This document shows, piece by piece, positions 42,198 to 50,562 of a stretch of 63,090 nt of DNA (position 1 is the stretch's first letter; each line of letters starts with the position of its first letter). The translations under genes and the position numbers were made by a program. The notes beneath the pieces are model-generated. The model worked only from the letters and a program-made list of their open reading frames with translations, was not told the DNA's origin and searched no databases. The stretch spans positions 1 to 63,090 of the forward strand of contig CADCWN010000022.1 of assembly GCA_902806415.1 (NCBI GenBank), written 5' to 3'. This DNA comes from an uncultured Thermomicrobiales bacterium. Lineage in GTDB: Bacteria; Chloroflexota; Chloroflexia; Thermomicrobiales; CADCWN01.

Positions 42198-43790
42198 GTG
42201 ATCGGTGAACGACACGAATCGGCACCCGCCGCCTCGCCCTCACCTGCCCGCACCCTGCCCGCCGCCCGACCCGCCCCACTCTGGCAGCCGTTCGATTGGT
42301 TGGTCGCTCTCGGGTTTGTCCTCCTCACCGCCCTCAGTCGCTGGCCGTTCCGCTCGCGGATGATTTATGCCTGGGATGGTGGCCTCTTCGCCCAGGCGTT
42401 GCGCGATTACAACGTCGTGCCGCACCACCCGCAGCCACCCGGCTACATCTTCTATGTCGGGGCGGGCAAGCTGGTCGGCGCGCTGACCGGCCTCGACGCG
42501 AACGGCGCCCTCGTCCTGGTGAGCCTCGGCGCGGCGAGCCTGACCGTCGGGGTGGTGTATCTCCTGACGACCCTGATCTTCGGTCGCCTCGCTGCGATCC
42601 TGGCGGCGGGGCTCGGCTTGACATCGGTCTCGTTCTGGTTTTTCTCCGAGATCGCCTACCCCTACACCGTCCTGGCGCTCGGCTCGACCATCCTGGCCCT
42701 GATCTGCTGGACCCTCGCGCTCCGGCACTTCCCGTGGCCGCCGCTCGCCGCCCTCGCCTTCGGGCTGATCGCCGGTTTTCGTCAGGATCTCCTGTTGTTC
42801 CTCGGCCCGCTCTTCGCGGTCTGCTACCTCCTGGCGATCGGCTTCCCCGCGCGCCGGAGTTGGGCGCAACTCGCGCTCGGCCTGCTCGGCGGCGCGGCGG
42901 GGATCGCGACGTGGTGGATCGCGACTGACCTCGCCTCGGAAGGTCCCGGCTCGCTCTGGCGTGCGCTGACTATCCAGTCGACGAATGTCGAGCGCGGGAC
43001 CTCGGCCTTCGCGGTCGGCGAAACCGGGTTGCGAGGGAACGGGACGCTGCTCATCTGGTTCACCAAGGACGCACTGCACCTCGCGGCGTTCCCGATCCTC
43101 GCCTATTTCCTCCAATGGCCGCTGCACGCACGGCGCGAGGGCTGGCGACCGCCATTCCTCCTCCTCTGGCTGAGCCCCGCCGCCCTCTTCTACCTCCTCG
43201 TCCACATCGGCGAGGCGGGCTATGTTTTCAGCTTCCTCCCGGCCACGCTCGTCGCGGCGGGGGGCGGGATCGTACGGGCGGCGGAGGCGATCGTCGAGAA
43301 CCTGCCGCGCGCCTGGCGGGCGACGCGCTGGCCGCTCTTGCGCGTCGGGCTGGCGACCGCGCTGGCCGCGCTCATCCTGCCGTATCACGCCTGGCTCTTC
43401 GTCGGCAGCGCGCGATTGGTCTCCGCCGAGCGACTAGCCTGCAAAGACGAGGCGATCGCGCGGGCGGTGGCGACGATTGTCGCCGACTATCCCCCGGCGA
43501 CGACGGAGATCGTCACCTCGACCTATTTACAACACCTGGCGATCTATCTGCCGCAGTATCGCCAGGTGCGCTTCCTCGATCCCGATCGCGACCTCGGCTG
43601 GACCCCCGCCCCCGGCATGGAGCGCGTCGTCGTCTTCGATCTGGAATTGGTCCAGCGCTCCGCGCAGCGCGACCGCTGGACGACCGTGCCGCTCGCCTGC
43701 GCCGGGCGATATGACTTGGCGACGGTGCCCGCAGGGGGCGCGAGTTTCCGCTTCGACGCGAGGCGATTCACCTTGGAGGTGACCAGATGA
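42198..43790 (+). CDS. Multi-pass membrane glycosyltransferase, GT39/PMT-like
   Basis: A 530-residue protein with about ten to eleven membrane helices. The first loop after helix 1 holds RSRMIYAWDGGLFAQALRDYNVVPHHPQPPGY, an acidic-residue loop typical of GT-C enzymes, and later segments (FFSEIAYPYTVLALGS, LIAGFRQDLLLFLGPLF, LVHIGEAGYVFSFLPATL) are hydrophobic. The C-terminal 100 residues are soluble and extracytoplasmic. It probably transfers a polyprenol-linked sugar to a lipid or protein outside. The GTG start has GAGGGG six bases upstream; ATG at 42153 overlapping the previous gene is an alternative. Overlaps the next gene by four bases. Confidence 0.75.
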   Translation: MIGERHESAPAASPSPARTLPAARPAPLWQPFDWLVALGFVLLTALSRWPFRSRMIYAWDGGLFAQALRDYNVVPHHPQPPGYIFYVGAGKLVGALTGLDANGALVLVSLGAASLTVGVVYLLTTLIFGRLAAILAAGLGLTSVSFWFFSEIAYPYTVLALGSTILALICWTLALRHFPWPPLAALAFGLIAGFRQDLLLFLGPLFAVCYLLAIGFPARRSWAQLALGLLGGAAGIATWWIATDLASEGPGSLWRALTIQSTNVERGTSAFAVGETGLRGNGTLLIWFTKDALHLAAFPILAYFLQWPLHARREGWRPPFLLLWLSPAALFYLLVHIGEAGYVFSFLPATLVAAGGGIVRAAEAIVENLPRAWRATRWPLLRVGLATALAALILPYHAWLFVGSARLVSAERLACKDEAIARAVATIVADYPPATTEIVTSTYLQHLAIYLPQYRQVRFLDPDRDLGWTPAPGMERVVVFDLELVQRSAQRDRWTTVPLACAGRYDLATVPAGGASFRFDARRFTLEVTR

Positions 43791-44446
43791 CGGCATCCGC
43801 GCGCTCGGCGGAACTCCTGCGGCGCACCCTGGCCCTCTACGATGGCTCGCCGCAGGCCGAGCGCCTCTTCGTGCGCGCGCGCGCCCTCCTCAGCGATCTC
43901 GCGCTGCTCGAGCGCCACGCGCCGCGCGCCGGGGCGATCCTCGATCTCGGCTGCGGGCATGGCCTGGTCTCGAATCTGCTGTCCCTCGGCGGCGCCGCGC
44001 GCGACGTGACCGGGATTGACATCGCCGAGGAGAAGGTTGCGGCGGCCCGGCGCACGGTCGGCGCGCGCCCCAACGTCCGTTTCCTGACCGCCGACGCGAC
44101 CACTTTCGGCGGCGGACCCTACGCGGCGATCACCGTCGCCGATGTCTTCTACCTGATCCCGCCGGAGGGCCAGCGCGCCCTGCTCGCCTCCTGCGCCCGG
44201 ATGCTCGCCCCCGACGGGGTGCTGATCTGGAAGAGTCAGGTCCGCCATCCGCGCTGGAAGTACGCCATCACGCGCGGGCAGGAATGGCTGATGACGACCC
44301 TCGGCCCGACGCAAGGGCATGGCCTCTACTTCCTTGACACCGATGAATCGCTCGTTGCCCTGCGCGCCGCCGGGTTGCGCGCCGTGGCGTTGCCCCTGCG
44401 CTCCTGGCGACCGTATACGGATGTGTTGTTCCTGGCGTATCGGTAG
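43787..44446 (+). CDS. SAM-dependent class I methyltransferase
   Basis: A 219-residue Rossmann-fold methyltransferase. Motif I is AILDLGCGHGLVSNLL, then DVTGIDIAEEKVAAARR, VRFLTADATTFGGG and ITVADVFYLIPPEGQRALL. The C-terminal HPRWKYAITRGQEWLM segment is not a known substrate signature. The ATG overlaps the stop of the membrane glycosyltransferase, so it belongs to the same operon and likely methylates a glycan or glycolipid intermediate. Substrate unknown. Confidence 0.83.
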   Translation: MTASARSAELLRRTLALYDGSPQAERLFVRARALLSDLALLERHAPRAGAILDLGCGHGLVSNLLSLGGAARDVTGIDIAEEKVAAARRTVGARPNVRFLTADATTFGGGPYAAITVADVFYLIPPEGQRALLASCARMLAPDGVLIWKSQVRHPRWKYAITRGQEWLMTTLGPTQGHGLYFLDTDESLVALRAAGLRAVALPLRSWRPYTDVLFLAYR

Positions 44447-44701
44447 AACCTCGCCCCGCCACCCCGACGGCGAAGGACCCTCAAGCGGGGGAGTAAGACA
44501 TTGCGCCTGCACTTACAGGCGAACGCGAGACCTAGCGCCACGCCGTATCCGCGTCCTCCTCCCGTTTCTTCTCCGTGCGCTCTGTGCACTCTGTGGTTCA
44601 ATCCTGGTCGCGGAACGCGCCCAATAGTGCTGAGTTGAGGGGTTTTGTTCGATTTCTCCCCTTTCCTGGTGGATTCGGGAGAGTCGTGGTAGCTTTAAGT
44701 T
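44447..44701. other. Intergenic region with a one-armed tandem repeat
   Basis: No gene is supported. At 44571-44600 a short tandem run, GTGCGCTCT then GTGCACTCT then GTGGTT, has a 9-base period but no complementary arm nearby. It resembles one half of the stem-loop elements described elsewhere in the window. Near 44690 TAGCTTTAAGTT lies just before the next ATG. Confidence 0.4.
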
Positions 44702-45334
44702 ATGAGCGAGTTCCGTGGCACCTCCGTGGTCGCCCAAACGACTGGCACAAGCAATTCGCCTTCGGACTGGTTAACGCTCCACGAGGCGAGCGAACTCCTT
44801 GGCGTTGCGCCCTCGACGGTGAGGCGCTGGGCCGATGCGGGCCGGATCCCGATCCGGCGCACCGAGGGGGGGCATCGGCGCTTCGAGGCGGTCGCCGTGC
44901 GCGCCCTGCGCCCGGCCACACCGGCACCGCGCGAGGGTGGCTCGGTGCTGGCGCTGCCGCAGCAGCGCCCGGCGCAGCAGGCGTGGCACGCCCACTTCGC
45001 GAGTGCGGCGGTCGCCGATCAGATGCGCGAACTCGGCCAGCGGCTGCTCGGTCTGCTGATCCAGTATCTCGTCTGGCAAGGGGATAACAACCGCTTCCTC
45101 GATGACGGGCGGCAGGTCGGGGTGAGCTACGGTGCGGTCGCGCGCGATGCCGGGATCACGATGCGCGAGACGGTGGAAGCGTTCTTGTACTTCCGTCAGA
45201 CGTTCTGGCGTACCGCGCTGCAGATGCCCGCCGTGACCGAGGCGAGCGATGTCGCCGAGGTGATGCGGATCGCGGAGCGGATCGACCGCTTCATGAACGA
45301 GGTATTGCTCAGCACGATCTCCGCCTACGAGTAG
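44702..45334 (+). CDS. HTH regulator with RsbRD-like helical C-terminus, haem locus
   Basis: A 210-residue protein. Residues about 20-75 form an excisionase/MerR-type HTH: DWLTLHEASELLGVAPSTVRRWADAGRIPIRRTEGGHRRFE. A Pro/Gln linker follows. Residues about 95-210 are all-helical and resemble the RsbR/RsbRD N-terminal, globin-like domain: WHAHFASAAVADQMRELGQRLLGLLIQYL, then GAVARDAGITMRETVEAFLYFRQTFWRTALQ. The gene is 23 bases before ferrochelatase and the first of the haem synthesis and uptake genes, so it probably regulates them. Whether the globin-like fold binds haem is unknown; His residues in WHAH are candidates. No binding site precedes the ATG, and a leaderless transcript is possible. 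Confidence 0.75.
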   Translation: MSEFRGTSVVAQTTGTSNSPSDWLTLHEASELLGVAPSTVRRWADAGRIPIRRTEGGHRRFEAVAVRALRPATPAPREGGSVLALPQQRPAQQAWHAHFASAAVADQMRELGQRLLGLLIQYLVWQGDNNRFLDDGRQVGVSYGAVARDAGITMRETVEAFLYFRQTFWRTALQMPAVTEASDVAEVMRIAERIDRFMNEVLLSTISAYE

Positions 45335-45357
45335 AGTGGGGGGGAGGGATAGGAAAC

Positions 45358-46377
45358 GTGTCGATGACTGGGGGACTGTACGTGAAGAGCGACGCACCGA
45401 TCGGCGTGCTACTGATGGCCTACGGCACGCCGGAGACGCCCGATCAGGTCGAGGCGTATTTCACCCACATTCGCGGCGGGCGGGTGCCGTCGCCGGAATC
45501 GGTGGCGCACTTGCAGCACCGCTACGAGTTGGTCGGCGGGCAGACGCCGCTGCTGGCGATCACCGAGGCGACCCGCGCGGCCTTGGAGCGGGAGCTGAAC
45601 GAAGGCCCCGACACCCAATACCGCGTCTACGCCGGGATGAAGCACTGGCACCCCTATATCGCGGATGTGCTGGCGCGGATGGCGGCGGATGGGATCAAGC
45701 ACTTTCTGGCCGTGGCGTTGGCCCCGCACTATTCGCGGATCAGCATCGGCGGCTATCGCCGGGCGGTGGAAGAGGGCGCGGCGGCGCTCGGCAACCCGTT
45801 CGAGTCGATCACGATGGTCGAGAGCTGGCACCTCCAGCCCGAGTACCTGGACCTGATGGCCGAGCATATCCGCGTCGCCCGCGAGAAGTTCGCCCCCGAG
45901 GAGCGCGCGGCGATCCTGACCGTCTTCAGCGCGCACAGCCTCCCCGAGCGGATACGCACCTGGGATGACCCATACGAGTCGCAGTTGCTGGCGAGCAGCG
46001 CGGCGGTCGCCGAGCGCCTGGGCCTGGGCGACTGGCGCTTCGCCTGGCAGAGCGAAGGCAATACCGGAGAGCCGTGGATCGGCCCGGATATCCTCGACTA
46101 CCTCGAAACGCTGCACGCGGAGGGGATCACGACGGTCCTCCAGGTGCCGATCGGCTTCGTCGCCGAGCACCTCGAAATCCTCTTCGACATCGACTACGAG
46201 GCGAAGCAGAAGGCGGGCGAACTGGGGATGCACCTCGAGCGGACGGCGATGCCGAACGCGACTCCCGGCTTCATCCGCACGCTGGCGGCGATCGTGGCGG
46301 CGAACGATCCGCGCGAGGCAGTCCCGACCGATCGCCCTTTCGTGACCCAATTGCAGCCCGCGCTGGCCGGGCGCTGA
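45358..46377 (+). CDS. cpfC: Ferrochelatase (coproporphyrin ferrochelatase type)
   Basis: A 339-residue ferrochelatase. PIGVLLMAYGTPETPDQVEAYFTHIRGGR opens the chain. VALAPHYSRISIGGY and TVFSAHSLPERI carry the active-site His193. GFVAEHLEILFDIDYEAK carries Glu273; this pair inserts iron. The gene next to it is a coproheme decarboxylase, so the natural substrate is most likely coproporphyrin III, as in the monoderm haem route. The GTG start has AGGAAAC directly upstream; an ATG two codons later is equally possible. Forms a haem operon with the regulator upstream. Confidence 0.93.
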   Translation: MSMTGGLYVKSDAPIGVLLMAYGTPETPDQVEAYFTHIRGGRVPSPESVAHLQHRYELVGGQTPLLAITEATRAALERELNEGPDTQYRVYAGMKHWHPYIADVLARMAADGIKHFLAVALAPHYSRISIGGYRRAVEEGAAALGNPFESITMVESWHLQPEYLDLMAEHIRVAREKFAPEERAAILTVFSAHSLPERIRTWDDPYESQLLASSAAVAERLGLGDWRFAWQSEGNTGEPWIGPDILDYLETLHAEGITTVLQVPIGFVAEHLEILFDIDYEAKQKAGELGMHLERTAMPNATPGFIRTLAAIVAANDPREAVPTDRPFVTQLQPALAGR

Positions 46378-46414
46378 GCGAGTTAGACCGAGCGAAGATG
46401 AGCGAGGAATACAG

Positions 46415-47248
46415 ATGAGCGATCGGCAGCACGACGAGGACCACGACCACGACCACGACGCGGATAAGTCCGGGAAGGTTGTCGATGAGGGGTTGCAAGT
46501 CCGCCTGGGTCGCGCCCCGCGCGAGCCGCGCCAGGTGGTGAAGTACACCTTCTTCACCCTCGACCCGGCGTGGCGACGCCTGCCGATGGAGGAGCGCGAG
46601 GCGGCGAAGGCCGAATTCGCGCGGGTCGTCTCAGAGAGTGTGCCGGAGTTCATCGTCCTCCGCACCTACAACCTGATCGGGATGCACCACGACACCGACT
46701 TCATGCTCTGGTCGGTCAGCGACACGCTGGAGCGGCAGAGCGCGCTGCTGTCGCGGATCTACAACACCGCGTTCGGCGCGTGGCTGCGGATCTCCTACTC
46801 CTTCCTGGCGATGACCAAGCACTCGCAGTACGTGCGCGACCATGTCCACGAGGGCCAGGAAGGGACGCGCTTGACGATCTTGCCGGAGGGCAAGAAATAC
46901 CTGTTCGTCTACCCGCTCGATAAGAAGCGCGAGTGGTACTCGGAGCCGTTCGAGACGCGCAATACGGTGATGCGCGAGCATATCAAGATCGGCCATCGCT
47001 ACCCGACGGTGAAGATCAACACCACCTACTCGTTCGGCCTGGACGACCAGGAGTTTGTCGTCGCCTTCGAGTCCGATTACGCCGAAGATTTCATGGACTG
47101 CGTCGAGGAGTTGCGCGGCTCCATCTCCAGCTCCTTCACGGCGCGCGATGTGCCGATCTTCACCTGCATCGCGACCGATATTCGCGAGATCCTCGACGCG
47201 CTCGGCGGCGCACCCGCTACGACGGCGGTTCCCGCAGGCCGCTGGTAA
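46415..47248 (+). CDS. chdC: Coproheme decarboxylase (ChdC/HemQ)
   Basis: A 277-residue member of the chlorite dismutase fold that turns coproheme into haem b with peroxide. KYTFFTLDPAWRRLP begins the first ferredoxin-like half. LFVYPLDKKREWY carries the catalytic Tyr166. MREHIKIGHRYPTVKINTTYSFG carries the likely proximal His189, and the second half ends VFIFTC-like. The ChdC Tyr motif and the ferrochelatase next door argue against true chlorite dismutase. The N-terminus has an unusual His/Asp run (HDEDHDHDHDAD) that could bind metal. GAGG lies seven bases before the ATG. It is 37 bases behind cpfC. Confidence 0.93.
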   Translation: MSDRQHDEDHDHDHDADKSGKVVDEGLQVRLGRAPREPRQVVKYTFFTLDPAWRRLPMEEREAAKAEFARVVSESVPEFIVLRTYNLIGMHHDTDFMLWSVSDTLERQSALLSRIYNTAFGAWLRISYSFLAMTKHSQYVRDHVHEGQEGTRLTILPEGKKYLFVYPLDKKREWYSEPFETRNTVMREHIKIGHRYPTVKINTTYSFGLDDQEFVVAFESDYAEDFMDCVEELRGSISSSFTARDVPIFTCIATDIREILDALGGAPATTAVPAGRW

Positions 47249-47326
47249 TGCTCGTCGCCCGATAGCCGATCATTCTCGCTGGCGAGGGCGACCGCCCGGT
47301 CGCGCCTCGATGAAAGGATTTTGTCT

Positions 47327-48427
47327 GTGTCGCGCCCGCGCCCGACCGTCATCGCGCTCTTCCTCCTCTGCACGCTCCTGCTCGCCGCCTGTGGTGGTGC
47401 CGCGCCGACCGTTGGCCCCACACCCGTCGCCTCGACTACCGGGACAAGCGCGCCGACGGTCGGGGCGGCGACCGCGCGTCCCGCCACCGCCATCGTCAGT
47501 GGCACTGCCACCCGCGGCGGCGTGGCGACCGCGACCCGCAGTGGCGCGGCCACGGCGGCTTCTGGCTCGACCGTCGCGCCGAAGTCGCAACTGCCCGTGA
47601 CGGTGAAGGACAAAGACGGGCGCTCGGTCACGATCACCGACGTGAGCCGCACCATCGCGCTGACCGGCGATATGGCGGAGATCATCTGGGCGCTCGGGAT
47701 GAGTGGCAGCGTCATCGCCACCGATACGAGCGTGACCTATCCCCCCGAGGCGCAGGCCGCCCCGAAGATCGGCTATATGCGCACCTTGGCGGCCGAAGGG
47801 ATCCTGGCGCAGAAGCCGACGCTGCTGATCGGTGGCGAGAGCGCCGGGCCACCGGCGGTCCTTGAGCAGTTGCGCGGTGCGGGGATCCCGGTCGTGATCG
47901 TCGCCAGCCCCACGACCCTCGACGCCCCCGCGCAGAAGATCCGCGCGGTCGCCGCCGCGATGGGCGTCCCCGCCGAGGGCGAGCGTCTGGCGGGCAAGAC
48001 GCAGGCCGAGATCGACGCCGCGCGCGCCCGGGCGGCGAAGGCGACGACGAAGCCGCGCGTGATGTTCCTCAACGTGCGCGGCAATCAGGTGCAGCAGATC
48101 AGCGGCAAGGGCGCGCCGGCGCAGTCGATCATCGAGGCGGCGGGCGGGATCGACGCCGGCACCGAGGCAGGGGTGACCGGCTATAAGTCGATCACCCCCG
48201 AGGCACTGGTCACCGGCCAGCCGGACTTCTATCTCCTCTTCACCCTCGGCCTGAACTCGGTTGGCGGGGTCGATGGCCTGCTGAAGATTCCCGGCGTCGA
48301 TCAGACCCCCGCCGGGCAGGGGCGGCGCGTGCTGAACTACGAGGACCAGTATCTCCTGGGCCTCGGGCCGCGCACCGGGCAGATGCTGAATGAACTGGTC
48401 TTGGCGCTGCACCCGGAGTTGCGCTAA
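47327..48427 (+). CDS. hmuT: Haem ABC transporter substrate-binding lipoprotein HmuT
   Basis: A 366-residue lipoprotein. Signal sequence ends LLLAAC with Cys22, then a Thr/Ala/Gly-rich linker. The periplasmic-binding-type domain starts near residue 80: VTVKDKDGRSVTITDVSRTIALTGDMAEIIWALG, VTYPPEAQAAPKIGYMRTLAAEGILAQKPTLLIG, GPPAVLEQLRGAGIPVVIV. These are HmuT (hemin-binding) rather than vitamin B12 features. It captures haem at the membrane surface for HmuUV. The GTG start has AAAGGA eight bases upstream. Second half of the haem locus, after cpfC and chdC. Confidence 0.88.
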   Translation: MSRPRPTVIALFLLCTLLLAACGGAAPTVGPTPVASTTGTSAPTVGAATARPATAIVSGTATRGGVATATRSGAATAASGSTVAPKSQLPVTVKDKDGRSVTITDVSRTIALTGDMAEIIWALGMSGSVIATDTSVTYPPEAQAAPKIGYMRTLAAEGILAQKPTLLIGGESAGPPAVLEQLRGAGIPVVIVASPTTLDAPAQKIRAVAAAMGVPAEGERLAGKTQAEIDAARARAAKATTKPRVMFLNVRGNQVQQISGKGAPAQSIIEAAGGIDAGTEAGVTGYKSITPEALVTGQPDFYLLFTLGLNSVGGVDGLLKIPGVDQTPAGQGRRVLNYEDQYLLGLGPRTGQMLNELVLALHPELR

Positions 48428-48500
48428 CGCCCATCCGGCGACGACCGCCTTGGTCGCCGCCTCGCGCCGACTCGGGCTGTCGGACTGGTGGAGGTATTGC

Positions 48501-49604
48501 ATGGCGGCGGTCAACGTTGGCGGGCGCGCATTCGAGCCGACGCGCGCCCGCTGGAGTCGTGTCTGGGGTGGCGTGGGGAGCCGGGCGGCGCTGCTGTTGC
48601 CGACGCTGACCCTCCTGCTCGTGGCGGCGGCGCTGTTCAGCGTGGGGCGCGGGGCGGTGGCGATCAGCCCGGCGCAAGTGCTCGCCATCCTGCTCGGCAA
48701 GGTGGGGATCGCGACCGACACGGCCTACACGGCCCAGCAGGCGGCGGTCCTCTGGAATATCCGCCTGCCGCGCGTCCTGCTCGGGATGCTAGTCGGCGGA
48801 GGGCTGGCGATCTCCGGCGCGGCGCTCCAGGGGATTTTCCGCAATCCGCTGACGGACCCCGGACTGATCGGCGTCTCCAGCGGCGCGGCGCTCGGCGCGG
48901 TCGGCGCGATCATCCTCGGTATCACCGCGTTCGGCGCGTTCGTGATGCCACTCGCGGCGTTCATCGGCGGCCTGCTCGCGACGCTGCTCGTCTACGGTCT
49001 CGCGCGCCACGGCGGGCGGGCGGAGGTGGTGACGCTGCTGCTGACCGGGATCGCGGTCAATGCGATCTGCGGGGCCGCGGTCGGTTTCCTGATCTTCCTG
49101 GCCTCCGACGCCCAGTTGCGCTCGATCGTCTTCTGGTCGTTCGGCAGTCTCGGCGGCGCGACCTGGAGCGCGACGCTCGCCGTCGCGCCGCTGATCATCG
49201 TCGGCACCATGCTCCTGCCGCGCTGGGGGCGGGCGTTGAACCTGCTATCACTCGGTGAGCGCGAGGCGCGACATCTCGGCGTGGAGACCGAGCGCGTGCG
49301 CCTCGCCCTGATCGTCCTGACCGCGCTGATCACCGGCGCGGCGGTCGCGGTCTGCGGCACGATCGGTTTCGTCGGGCTGGTCGTCCCGCACCTGTTGCGG
49401 CTGATCGCCGGGCCGGATCACCGCACGCTGCTGCCCGCGAGCGCGATCGGCGGCGCGGCGCTGCTGACGCTGGCGGACCTCTTCGCGCGCACGGTCGCCG
49501 CGCCGGTAGAAATCCCGCTCGGGGTGATCACGGCGTTGGCCGGTGGTCCGTTCTTCCTCTGGCTCCTCTGCCGCACGCGGCGCGCACACGGCGGATGGGG
49601 ATAG
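48501..49604 (+). CDS. hmuU: Haem ABC transporter permease HmuU
   Basis: A 367-residue FecCD-type permease with about ten helices. The family blocks include IRLPRVLLGMLVGGGLAISGAALQGIFRNPLTDPGLIGVSSGAALGA, FWSFGSLGGATWS, LLSLGEREARHLGV (coupling region), GTIGFVGLVVPHLLRLIAGPDHR and PVEIPLGVITALAGGPFFLWLL. It forms the channel for haem entry with HmuV. GGAGG stands six bases before the ATG at 48501; the frame extends further 5' without coding character. A stem-loop fills the space to hmuV. Confidence 0.93.
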   Translation: MAAVNVGGRAFEPTRARWSRVWGGVGSRAALLLPTLTLLLVAAALFSVGRGAVAISPAQVLAILLGKVGIATDTAYTAQQAAVLWNIRLPRVLLGMLVGGGLAISGAALQGIFRNPLTDPGLIGVSSGAALGAVGAIILGITAFGAFVMPLAAFIGGLLATLLVYGLARHGGRAEVVTLLLTGIAVNAICGAAVGFLIFLASDAQLRSIVFWSFGSLGGATWSATLAVAPLIIVGTMLLPRWGRALNLLSLGEREARHLGVETERVRLALIVLTALITGAAVAVCGTIGFVGLVVPHLLRLIAGPDHRTLLPASAIGGAALLTLADLFARTVAAPVEIPLGVITALAGGPFFLWLLCRTRRAHGGWG

Positions 49605-49605
49605 T

Positions 49606-49694
49606 GACGAGTGACGAGTGGCGAGTAGAGGGCGCTGAAGACAAGTGATCTTAAAAGGTCTTCCGCCAAACCTATTCGTCACTCGTCACTCGTC
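49606..49694 (+). repeat. Heptad-repeat stem-loop between hmuU and hmuV (element E)
   Basis: Inverted arms made of GTGACGA heptads: left 49606-49628, right 49671-49694, complementary over about 22 bases with two mismatches. The 42-base loop contains a second small hairpin (GAAGAC...GTCTTC). The left arm begins one base after the hmuU stop. The right arm ends three bases before GGAGG and 15 before the hmuV GTG. Confidence 0.85.
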
Positions 49695-49709
49695 TTTGGA
49701 GGCTTGTAA

Positions 49710-50519
49710 GTGGGTTTGGTCGCGCGCGGGGTTGGCGTCAGGGTGGGCGAGCGGGCGTTGCTGGATGGGGTCAGCCTCGCGATCGCGCCCGGCGAGGTGG
49801 TGGCGCTGGCCGGGCCGAACGGGGCGGGGAAATCGACCTTGCTGCGCGTGCTGGCCGGTGATCTGGTGCCGTCCAGCGGCGAGGTGCTGCTGGACGGGCG
49901 AGCACTGTCGCGCTTCCGGGCGCGCGACCTGGCGCTGCGTCGGGCGGTCCTGCCGCAGCAGACGATCATGCAGTTCGCCTTCGCCGCGCGGGAGGTGGTG
50001 GCGATGGGGCGACACCCACACACCGGGCGCCGGGGTGAACTCGATCACGACGAGGCGATCATCGCCGCCGCGATGCTCAGAACCGAGACCGCCGACTTGG
50101 CCGATCGCGCCTATCCCTCGCTCTCGGGTGGCGAGCAGAGCCGCGTCTCGCTGGCGCGCGTGCTGGCGCAGGAGGCCCCGATCCTCCTCCTCGACGAGCC
50201 GACCGCTGCGCTCGACCTCCGCCATCAGCAGACGGTGCTGGCGACCGCGCGCGAGTTGGCGAGCGGCGGTGCGGCGGTGCTGGTGGTCCTCCACGATCTC
50301 AATCTCGCCGCCGCCTATGCCGACAGGGTCGCGCTCCTCTCGACGAGTCGCCTGGCGGCGATCGGGCGACCGTGGGAGGTGCTGACCGCCGAGACCCTCT
50401 CGGCGATCTTCGAGCACCCGATCATCACCGTGCCGCACCCGGCGCGCGACTGCCCCCTGGTCATCCCGCTGCCGCGCGAGGCGGCGGTGGCGGCACCGCT
50501 ACAGGAGCGCGCGGGCTGA
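49710..50519 (+). CDS. hmuV: Haem ABC transporter ATPase HmuV
   Basis: A 269-residue ATPase. Walker A is GPNGAGKSTLL, the Q-loop region VLPQQTIMQF, the signature LSGGEQSRVSLARVL, the Walker B ILLLDEPTAALDL and the H-loop LVVLHDLNLAAAYADRV. It powers the HmuTU importer. The spacer motif MGRHPHTGRRG is typical of iron-chelate and haem ATPases. The GTG start follows GGAGG by seven bases, directly after the stem-loop. Last gene of the haem operon. Confidence 0.93.
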   Translation: MGLVARGVGVRVGERALLDGVSLAIAPGEVVALAGPNGAGKSTLLRVLAGDLVPSSGEVLLDGRALSRFRARDLALRRAVLPQQTIMQFAFAAREVVAMGRHPHTGRRGELDHDEAIIAAAMLRTETADLADRAYPSLSGGEQSRVSLARVLAQEAPILLLDEPTAALDLRHQQTVLATARELASGGAAVLVVLHDLNLAAAYADRVALLSTSRLAAIGRPWEVLTAETLSAIFEHPIITVPHPARDCPLVIPLPREAAVAAPLQERAG

Positions 50520-50562
50520 TCCCGCCCGCGCATCGTCGCCGGACCGTAACCGCCGCCCCGGA

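Noticed and set aside
46415..47248. True chlorite dismutase
   Set aside because: The YPLDKKREWY segment carries the Tyr of coproheme decarboxylases and the gene is next to ferrochelatase.
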